DNA of 64,000 nucleotides from Emydura subglobosa. Lineage: Eukaryota > Chordata > Testudines > Chelidae. The stretch is taken from positions 21,820,769 through 21,884,768 of the forward strand of contig ML679956.1 in NCBI GenBank assembly GCA_007922225.1, written 5' to 3'. The notes under the pieces were generated by a model, which saw nothing but the letters and a program-made list of their open reading frames with translations, had not been told where the DNA came from and made no database searches. Both the position numbers and the translations under genes were made by a program. This document shows, piece by piece, positions 56,470 through 64,000 of this stretch. Each line of letters opens with the position of its first letter. Within the stretch, counting starts at the first letter, position 1.

Positions 56470-56965
56470 TTTTTTTTCCCACGGAGAGCACATCCTTTTA
56501 TTTATTTACATAGGACCCAGCTATGATCGTCCTGATCACACTGCTTGCGAATGTAAATTACTATTCAGCATGAATAAGGCTTTCGCAATCTGGCCCCTGG
56601 AAAACAAAAATCTTTAAGAGCATCCTCATAATTGCATGTTCTTTTCACTAGACTTGATAAATAGCATATGTGGTGAGGGGGGAACGGTGTTCATATTTTC
56701 CAGCTGAAGTATTGCCTGGTGAAGTGTCAGCTTGGGTTACATAACTCATATATAACCAGAATTTTTGTGGCTGGTGAGAGAATAGTTGGTTCACCTAGTC
56801 TATTCCCCTATCTCCCACAGTTGTACTGGCCTATTATTTCATCATGCAACAGAATTTGGGATGACCGATGCATTTCTTGCAAAATAACATTTTGACAAAT
56901 AAATCATGGAAGGGGCAAAATAATGGCTGTTTTTAACGTGAAAACCTCCTAAAAATAATACAAAG
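56470..56965. promoter_or_regulatory. Possible conserved non-coding element
   Basis: Unique and complex: GACCCAGCTATGATCGTCCT, TGAATAAGGCTTTCGCAATC, AAATAACATTTTGACAAATA, AATCATGGAAGGGGC and CTGTTTTTAACGTGAAAACC. CpG-bearing words persist in AT-rich context. No ORF and no repeat. Confidence 0.3.
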
Positions 56966-57079
56966 TGTTTATTACAGTGTTGGGTTGCTTTTGAGATCAC
57001 TGGCTGCTCTCATGTTGGGACATCCTCAGATCTCAGGCATCAGCTCATTCTCACGAGGGGATGGTCTTCTGGTTTACAT

Positions 57080-57320
57080 ACATCAGATTAGGGTTCAGCT
57101 CCACCAACTTCCTGTATGACCTTGGGCAAGTCACTTGATCTCTCTTTGCCTCAAGTTCCCATCTGTAAAATGGAAATAATAACCCTTCCTTTTCCCACCC
57201 ATTGTCTGTCTTACCTGTTCAGTTGTAAGCTCTTTTGTCTCTTGGTATGGTTAGCAAAATGAGGTCTTGATCCTTGGCTGACGCATCTAGGCATTACTGT
57301 AATACAGATACTAAATCATC
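57080..57320 (+). repeat. MIR-like SINE, near full length
   Basis: TGTATGACCTTGGGCAAGTC, ACTTGATCTCTCTTTGCCTC, CCCATCTGTAAAATGGAAAT, then GTTGTAAGCTCTTTTGTCTC and GCATTACTGTAATACAGATA. The best preserved MIR core in the window. Confidence 0.85.
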
Positions 57321-58140
57321 ACCATTTATAACCTCTGATTGTGGTGACGTTAGCACAGGGTTGGATAAATGCTGGTGCTGCTACACAGGTTATATGTCTG
57401 TGCACTAAGATGCCCGAAGAGGGTCTTAGGATTTGGATGGGACCAGTGAGGGTAGTCTTATGAGCTCTCTGACCAAATCCCATTGCAATACTGTTATGGG
57501 CTATTGCTTTTTTCTGTCAGTGAGGGATTTGGCAAGGTCCCAGAGGTACAGAGGCAGTGTTATCAAATGGCAATGCAGTGTTCTGGTGCAATGCCATCAC
57601 ATCACAGATACATTGTGATTTCAGACAGCAGTATCCACATTTTCTTCATCTCTGTTGGTGTGGGTGGGTGCAGAGAGATAGAGCAGCATTGTAAAACTAC
57701 CCAGAGAGAAGTAATGTACTGACACTACAAAACAAATCACACTACCCTGGCACCCACACTGCACACTCAAACATATCAACACATGGTATTCCAAGCTTCT
57801 TTGTATAGACAGACCCACCTCCCCCTCCCCCTCCCCCTCCCATCATAGCAAAACTTTCCTCCACTAGCTCTCCAATTCACAGCTGGATTATCTTCCATCA
57901 CCTCTCCTTTTTTTCTTTTGAGTCTAGCTTATATGGCTCATTCTACCCCCTGCTGCATCACTGTATTCACATTAGACCAGAAGAATATAGGAACATTACT
58001 GACCAAAATGAAAATGTTTAAAACAAGAAAAACAGTGCGTGTTTTCGTGCTTTCAATTTCCCTTTCTCATTGCCTCTATTCCCTTCTGTTTCTCGCTAGT
58101 AGGAATAGTCACATGAGTGGCTGCTCACCAGGATGGGTAT
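57321..58140. other. No gene seen
   Basis: Unique DNA; overlapping ORFs at 57,433-57,818 on both strands, no domain. A C-rich tandem at 57,819-57,841. Confidence 0.45.
57819..57841. repeat. (CCCCCT)n, G-quadruplex-capable on minus strand
   Basis: CCCCCT repeated three times plus CCC; the minus strand has four G-runs of 3-5, enough for a quadruplex. Confidence 0.85.
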
Positions 58141-58149
58141 GGGTTGCAC

Positions 58150-58325
58150 AAGCAGGCCTGAAACTCTGCCTCAGTTTTCCAATCTCTAAAATGGGGACAA
58201 TAATAATCCTTCCCCACCTATCTCTTTCAGGGCTGTTGAGAGGCTATTAGTTAACATATGTTACGTGCTTTGAGGATGACCAGTACTAAAATAACTGTTT
58301 GGTATAGTAGTAGTATACTACATAT
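58150..58325 (+). repeat. MIR-like SINE, 3' two-thirds
   Basis: CTCAGTTTTCCAATCTCTAA, AATGGGGACAATAATAATCC, GGGCTGTTGAGAGGCTATTA and GTGCTTTGAGGATGACCAGT. Confidence 0.8.
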
Positions 58326-58429
58326 GCATTGTCAAGGTTTATTGCCACTGGGCTTTGTCTCTTAGCAATCCAATGAGTTCAGGTGGGCCCAATAAAGCCT
58401 CACTAAGTGATTATGCACCTTCACTAGTC

Positions 58430-58745
58430 ATATGAGCCAATTGATCACCATTTAAGCAACGGCACCACAGTGGCTGCTCTGTGCATTCCATGCCTGCAGC
58501 AGCATCAGGAAGCTGGCCTGGTGCTACTGTGGGCATGGAACATACTGCTACTGCCCTTGCTCCACCCCTTGCCTGCTGCACTCCATCCCTAGTCCCTGCC
58601 TGCCTCTGAACTCTTGATACCTAGCTCATGGCTCTGACTGCTGGCTTGTCTCCTGACTATACCTCCTATTCTCCCCTCTGATTCTGCTCTGATCATGAGG
58701 TAAGACTCCTGCTCTGGCTACCAGTTCACACCGCCTACAAGTCAG
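58430..58745. repeat. GC-richer dispersed repeat, unnamed
   Basis: TGCCTGCAGCAGCATCAGGA, CCCTGCCTGCCTCTGAACTC, GCTCTGACTGCTGGCTTGTC and GATTCTGCTCTGATCATG: iterated 'CTGACTCC'-like phrases common in turtle repeats. No ORF. Confidence 0.35.
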
Positions 58746-59268
58746 TGGGTAACAAACCACAGACTGCTATGGAAATGGCTCTGTATCCTTTCACTATTAG
58801 AAAGACCTTCCCAAATGGCAGCAGGGAATTCTCATGTAGATGAGTCAACTTAAATTATCGTACACCGTACCAAGAGCGATGCTGGAATATCTTGGCAAAT
58901 CACTGAGGAGCAGATTGTGGAAGGCTCTTTTGACTAGCTTCATAGGTCACTTGGTACCGTTTACGTTGCTTGATTGGGTTGTAGTCAGGTTTCTGAAATA
59001 TTTCTGTGAATATTTGAGCTTAAAACTCACTTTCCACAACTATTAGTGCCTGTAAAATGCGATTGCATATATGTTCATGGACAGTGAAGACAAGCAGGGA
59101 CTGCAAGGATGGCCAAAGGAAATTTATTTCAAAATTTGAATATTTATTCACAAAACATTTCTGCAGTATTTGCCTAGCTGTAAATTACATGTATAGTTTG
59201 TAACAACAGATTATCTCCTTCTTCAGGTGTCCAATCAAAGTTACACCAAGACCTCCTTTCCCATATTC
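58746..59268. other. No other gene; 3' flank of the minus-strand ORF
   Basis: AT-rich. Two minus-strand AATAAA signals at 59,123-59,128 and 59,143-59,148, about 120-145 bases after the stop codon of the ORF at 59,269-59,556. Confidence 0.4.
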
Positions 59269-59556
59269 TCAGACTGCAGCATAGAGAGCAATATAATAAG
59301 GCCCCATTGACAAAAATATTCCTTGATTGCAAGGACCTTTGATATCCTGAAAATGAATTTTCACTACACTAGAGGTGCACTTCAGCTTACTCTGCCAGGT
59401 GTTTGCATTGCAGTGATAATTTACAGCACTTTGCCTGCTACTGAATCTGGTCCCAAAATGGAAACACCCCGTGTCTGAATATCCAGCCCAAGCAGAAGAA
59501 GCTGGACAAATAGTAGCACAGACTACTATTACAATAACAAATGCAGAGTGCCACAT
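59269..59556 (-). CDS. Possible small secreted protein (95 aa), hypothetical
   Basis: A minus-strand frame with an in-frame TGA four codons before the ATG. Residues 1-22 form a convincing signal peptide: short N-region, FVIVIVVCATI hydrophobic core and a PASSA cleavage-type end. The mature part would have four Cys (an even number), a few aromatic residues and a hydrophobic tail SMGPYYIALYAAV. Two AATAAA signals follow the stop. Against it: the start context is weak (C at -3, T at +4), no family is recognised, and AT-rich DNA supplies AATAAA by chance. It may be a terminal exon, a lineage-specific gene or nothing. Confidence 0.25.
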   Translation of the reverse strand: MWHSAFVIVIVVCATICPASSAWAGYSDTGCFHFGTRFSSRQSAVNYHCNANTWQSKLKCTSSVVKIHFQDIKGPCNQGIFLSMGPYYIALYAAV

Positions 59557-59787
59557 GTGTATGCAGTGTCACACCAAGCATGCAGAAGTCATCCTCACAG
59601 CTTTAAACGAGTAAAAGTTTCTAAGCTGGTGCCTTAAAAAGCTCAGCTCTTCTCTTACAGATTGAAAATTTCTTTTTTTTTTAAAGCAGGCATCTCTATG
59701 GGGTTAAAATCAAAATACACGTGCATGACTGCACCGCACCCTCCTCCTCACCTCTGCCACCCCACACATAAACAAACACATTACTAA
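59557..59787. other. Upstream of the minus-strand ORF
   Basis: In minus sense a CTTTTTAAGG word (59,632-59,641) and CGTTTAAAGC (59,600-59,609) lie 45-85 bases upstream of the ATG; either might act as a weak TATA box. No CpG island. Confidence 0.25.
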
Positions 59788-60286
59788 GGGCATGTCTTCA
59801 CTGCAGAGTTAACCCAGGCACTTCCATGGGTGTTACCCGAACATAGCTCCCATCAACACACAAAAGCCTCTAAGTGGAGTTTAGTGGTGCCTTCACCCAG
59901 ACTGGCTAGCCTGGCCTGGACTATAGACTAAAGCCTGACCGAACTTTCACTGAGGCTGGCAACCTGCCTATTTTGCAGTGAGGACACAGTATAAATCACT
60001 CAAGTCCCAATAGTCCTCCGGTGCCTTCCCACAATTCCCTCTTTGTGCCCAGAAAGACACAAGTTCCCCCATAATCCATTAGGACAGACTCAAAGAACGG
60101 CTGCAGCAGAAAAGAACCATGAGATAAGCCTCCAGAAATCCTAGCCCTTCACCTCAGGTAAGTACAGTGCCAGTGAGTACCCAGTGACTCAAGCGGTCAT
60201 GGCTGCTCATAATTGAGCTAGGCTAATCCAAATGCTCAGACCTAGGTGCTGATTACCAGAGTTAACTCTGCAGTGAAGATACACCC
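59788..60286. mobile_element. Harbinger-type MITE (499 bp), complete
   Basis: Terminal inverted repeats GGGCATGTCTTCACTGCAGA (left) and GGGTGTATCTTCACTGCAGA (right, reverse-complemented), continuing through GTTAAC. Both flanks are TAA (59,785-59,787; 60,287-60,289), the PIF/Harbinger TWA duplication. No transposase; a non-autonomous element. Moderately GC-rich. Confidence 0.85.
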
Positions 60287-60289
60287 TAA

Positions 60290-61004
60290 AGTATCCAATA
60301 TTTGAAGCCAATTAGCACACACAAAAACTGGTTTTATATGTCTTGCCCCTTCCTTTTCAACTTAGCTAATTGCTTTGCGGTGCCTGGCTTTTTTTAAATG
60401 GTGAGATAGGAGGGGTAACGGTCTTAACAACTGAAATAAGGGAGGAAAGCTCCATCAGTGTCACTGAACTTGTTACACCATCAACATATTGATTGGATTG
60501 TGCTTACTTGAGGTCACATGGATGAGCAGATCATAGTTCAGGATAGAAAGCCAGAGGAAGAAAATGATGAATACTGCCTAATAAGAGACTTACTGTAAAT
60601 ACTAATTCATTTCAGAGGGAGTTGTTTTCCCCCCCATCTAGCACTCTCAAGTGTCAAGCAATTGAAAACTCACACCTGATATCAGGGGTGGTGTATTTTT
60701 ACCATGCAGGGTTCCCATTCTCAGGAGTAACACCACCTTGCCCAAAGATTTCTCTAAGTTTTTCAGATCAGAAAGTGCTCTGCAATCACCTTTTTAAAAT
60801 CAGACCCTGTTAAGGTATCTCAAGTTGCACAGCCAAAAATTGAGGCACTCAAAATCATTAGTCACTTCTGAAAACATTGGCCTTTGTTGTTAGGCACAAA
60901 TATTGACTGTCTATGTATACTATTGTTTGGGTGGTTTTGTTTTTGTTTTTTCAGATCACAGCAATAATTAAAATAACAATCGCTCTGTCTGGGGTATATT
61001 TGAA
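60290..61004. other. No gene seen
   Basis: Unique AT-rich DNA with GTTTTGTTTTTGTTTTTTC at 60,935-60,953. Confidence 0.45.
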
Positions 61005-61155
61005 AGGGCCTGACTGTGTTCTCTCACACGCTTTACATTAACGTAACTCCATTGGCTTCAGGGGAGTTATTCAGTACTCACACCAGTTTGAGAGGTGAAT
61101 CAAGGCTGGATCTTTGTCTAGTGTAAATCAGCACAGCTCAAAGATCTGGCTGTCA
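61005..61155. repeat. Palindromic-family repeats, two overlapping
   Basis: AAGGGCCTGACTGTGTTCTC with ACGTAACTCCATTGGCTTCA inside and GAGAGGTGAATCAAGGCTGG at the right; then GCTGGATCTTTGTCTAGTGT with the inverse CACAGCTCAAAGATCTGGC. Same family as 44,546. Confidence 0.55.
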
Positions 61156-63029
61156 GGTTCAACATTTCCGTTTCTACTGGAAATGTTTCAAAGCCTGGAA
61201 AAGTGAATAGTTCTACAAGCAAGGGTGTCTATGAGACTTTACATTTAGAAATTAAAAATTGAGAATAAGGGTTGTCCGGTAAACAGAGAAAGGCCAGGCA
61301 CACTGATGTTGCCACCACAATAGCTGTTCTTCCCTTTCAGACATTGCACTGCTTTTGGAGTGCAGGCCTGGCTTGGAACAGCCTGACTGTAGCAGTGTCT
61401 GCTTGTTTCCTAAAAGAACTTGCCAGTATAGTATGGTAACTTGTCAGCTGCAGCACTGGGAGTTTTATTCATAGTTTGCTAGAAGCCACATTAAATAGCA
61501 AAATTAGTCTAGAAATCAGCTCTGCAGCAGTGTTCTTATTCCAAGCCTGTGCAGATGGGTGATTCCTTGTGTGCTTGCTTTAAAGGGCCATGCTTCCAAA
61601 GACACTAATATTCAAAATCCTCTCTCTCTGGAGTGCTGTTGTTTGCCCAGGCTATAGAGATATCCTAGTTCTAAGTGCTATTTTAGGAAGTCACTTTAGT
61701 GCAGCTTTCACAGAGAGATCCCATCAGAAAAAGCCTGACATGTACTCTTTATAGCCAAGTTCATAAACAGAAACTTCTCCAAACAATTAGAAATATGTAC
61801 ACTTCTTATTTCCAATGAGTTCAGAGTTCTGTGGCTATATCAGTGCTGCTGCCGAGATTCTTGTGAAATTAATTCTGTTGTCAATGTGTACAGACAGAGC
61901 TATGCAATAAACACACACAAAAATAAGGTGTATTTTGTCTTTCTCCACAAGCCCCAGTGCTAACACTATATGATTCTTACTATCAGTGCAACTTGTGATT
62001 ATGTAGTGATAAGCAATCCACGCTCAATCTGCCATCTTATTAGGCAGTGTTAAATTCTTTCAGGTCGCTTTGCTGAGTTTAAATAATCCCCGGCAGAAAA
62101 GCTCACTAAACCCAGAAGGCTGAAATAAAAAATAAATAAGGGCCAGATTGTGGCAATTAGCCCTGGACTGCCCTTGGAAGAGCACAGTCTCCTATGGTGC
62201 TGCTCTCGGTGCATAGAGGGATTGTGTATTTTACAATATCCACTAGACTAATATCCGTTAGTATCACTGGCTACTCCCTTCACCATGTTGAACTGTTCCA
62301 TGGGGCAATGCAGAGAACTGTGGGACCCTCACTCCACTTCCAGCTTGTCCTTTTAGCTTCCTTCAACCGGTGGGCAATACCTGTGTTCCTCAGAGTGCAG
62401 AGAACATAGGATGGGTTTCCCTTTTTGATTCTCTTCCCTCGCTCAACTACCTTACCTTTTTCCAGAAACCAAGCACCCGTTGAAATGCCTGCCAGCAGTG
62501 CTAGGAAAGACCAACAGCACAGGGAAGGGAACAAATAATGGAGTAATAGACTAAGAGGTAATGAAGCAAGCAAAATCTTTACTTGCACTAATTCATAGCT
62601 CTCTTCTAGAGACAGGACTTGGCCAGTTAGCAATATGTGCTTATCCTACAATCTTAAACCACCCTCTCCACTTTCTCCTCCAAGCATTCTTCCAACTCCT
62701 ATGAAGCAGTTATGCACTACAAGTAGAAAGAAAGATGGCATGTTCAACTTGCAAATGTGAGATAACAGAAAATAAGTTGAACTGAATCTAAAAATGAACA
62801 CAGAGGCAATGGAGCTGATTGCCTAATTCCATTTCATTCTAATTCCATAATCCTCCTCCCAGTTTAAATGAGCCTACCACTGAATCTTCAGTGCTGCACT
62901 AGCATGTCGCTGAAACCAAGGTTTCCTTGCTGCAGAATTTAGGTCCATCTCACCATGGAGGACAGTGGGCCTTGTCAGTAATCTGTCCTGATCCAGCAAA
63001 AGGAATTAAGCACGTGCTTATTTTGAAGC
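61156..63029. other. No gene seen
   Basis: Unique DNA. 61,990-62,120 is complex (CCACGCTCAATCTGCCATCT, AGGTCGCTTTGCTGAGTTTA) and might be conserved. A 117-codon minus ORF at 62,280-62,633 has Leu/Ser-rich composition and no recognised domain. Confidence 0.4.
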
Positions 63030-63380
63030 TAGAGCTCAGTGAATTTTTTGCACTGACCATTTTTTGACCCAAAAAAAAAAAAAAATTCAGTAACAGCAAA
63101 ATATTTCATGAATTCATGTTAATTTCTCCAGACTGTCCATTTTAAAAAAACCTGATTTTTTCCAAAATAGCAGATGCATTTTGATTTGACATTTTCAAAA
63201 AGAAAGATTTCAACTTTTCAATTTGAAACCATTTTTGTTTCAAACTTTCCTTTAATTTCATTTTTAAAACTTTCAAAACTGGTTTGTCAAAAACAAAAAA
63301 TTTCATTCAACCCAAAGGAAGGGCTTTTTATTTTTCAGTTCATCAAAAATGTTTGAAAAATTTCCAGGCTTGGTCTATTT
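63030..63380. repeat. AT-rich dispersed repeat
   Basis: TTTTGACCCAAAAAAAAAAA, CATTTTCAAAAAGAAAGATT, CAATTTGAAACCATTTTTG and TTCATCAAAAATGTTTGAAA: third copy of the GAAATTT-type repeat, with many internal inverted words. Confidence 0.6.
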
Positions 63381-64000
63381 TTTTTTACTTTTCAAAATTG
63401 CCAATGACACAAAAAATTCATTATTCACCCAGCTCTTCTTCAAGCAAGTGAGCAGTCTCATTTGTTGAGTGGGCATGATAAAAATTAAGCACAGGTTCAT
63501 ATGCTTTGGATAAAGGGCATGGTCAGCTGGAAATGAGGTTAAAAAGTTGCCATTACATGATTGTTTAAAGAAAAACAGATACAAAAAAATCCAGATTTTA
63601 AAAATTCTTTCTGATTTCCATACTCTGCTAATCACTGGGAGAAGCTGGATACTGGTGCTGGTGGGTACTGACATCTGGGCAATACTGGGTGTTGAGAGTG
63701 GAAGCCTCAGGGAGAAGTGAAGTACTAATAACAAGGCACAGTGGATTCTGATGGCTAAGAACAGTGCATTCTGATACTGACAGCTGAGAGCCCTTTACAA
63801 GAGTGATAGCTGGGATAAGTATATCAATGGCTTAGAGTAGAAGTGTACTAACATCTGGGCACAGTGGGGTATTTATTCTCTCCATCTATAACCACCGTGG
63901 ACATTTGTCTAGTACTTTGGGCACCTTTACAGTAGATTAAAATTCACAATAGCAGGTACAATCAATAAATATAATTAAATAGGCTGCCCACCAATCCAAA
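63381..64000. other. No gene seen
   Basis: Unique DNA; 'GGGCA(C/A)AGTGG'-like words recur loosely at 63,676, 63,738 and 63,858 in an irregular tandem. The 119-codon minus ORF (63,375-63,734) has no domain. Confidence 0.4.

Noticed and set aside
62280..62633. 117-codon minus ORF with a hydrophobic segment
   Set aside because: No signal-peptide order, no domain and no splice or polyadenylation context.
63375..63734. 119-codon minus ORF
   Set aside because: AT-rich, no domain, partly within the GAAATTT repeat.
1..64000. CRISPR arrays, tRNA, rRNA, operons or phage genes
   Set aside because: None seen; repeat content and lack of coding density indicate vertebrate nuclear DNA.

Overview
The window is vertebrate nuclear DNA and most likely comes from a turtle; a crocodilian is the main alternative. 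It is AT-rich and full of introns-or-desert style sequence with no long open reading frames. Its repeats are of the kind that fill turtle genomes: CR1 LINEs whose 3' tail is an 8-bp unit of the type TTCTTATG, MIR-like SINEs, Harbinger-type MITEs with TTA/TAA target duplications, short palindromic elements beginning GGGCCTGATT or GGGCCAGATT, a DIRS-like reverse transcriptase relic and a decayed endogenous retrovirus. The species call rests on remembered repeat style, not on a database search. There is no bacterial, phage, CRISPR, rRNA or tRNA content.

Layout. 1-6.6 kb: an old LINE fragment, a SINE tail, a GC-rich block (1.14-1.92 kb), an isolated CpG-rich block (4.48-5.36 kb) and an LTR-like stretch behind it. 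7.9-9.4 kb: an antisense CR1 split by a solo LTR. 11.5-13.5 kb: two fold-back structures, a LINE fragment and a sequence that looks like a conserved non-coding element. 15.5-17.5 kb: antisense CR1, including a copy with readable C-terminal ORF2 on the minus strand. 21.5-23.3 kb: a Penelope-like repeat, a DIRS-like RT relic and an AT-rich repeat. 24.2-27.2 kb: a minus-strand retrovirus remnant (LTR, PBS, gag, protease, broken RT joined to an LTR scrap). 29.5-29.9 kb: a promoter-like arrangement with a possible first coding exon. 31.9 kb: a perfect 62-bp palindrome. 32-52 kb: MIR elements, palindromic MITEs and a nest of three Harbinger-like MITEs. 54-64 kb: more MIRs, a second copy of the solo LTR, a possible small secreted-protein ORF on the minus strand and a full-length Harbinger-type MITE.

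No confirmed host protein-coding gene was found. Two places deserve a transcript check: the TATA/Kozak/splice-donor arrangement at 29.82-29.93 kb (plus strand), and the signal-peptide ORF with downstream AATAAA signals at 59.12-59.56 kb (minus strand). Several unique stretches with low CpG, high word complexity and homeodomain-like AT words look like conserved non-coding DNA. This would fit a gene desert or large intron near a developmental gene, but that is inference and needs alignment to other amniotes.
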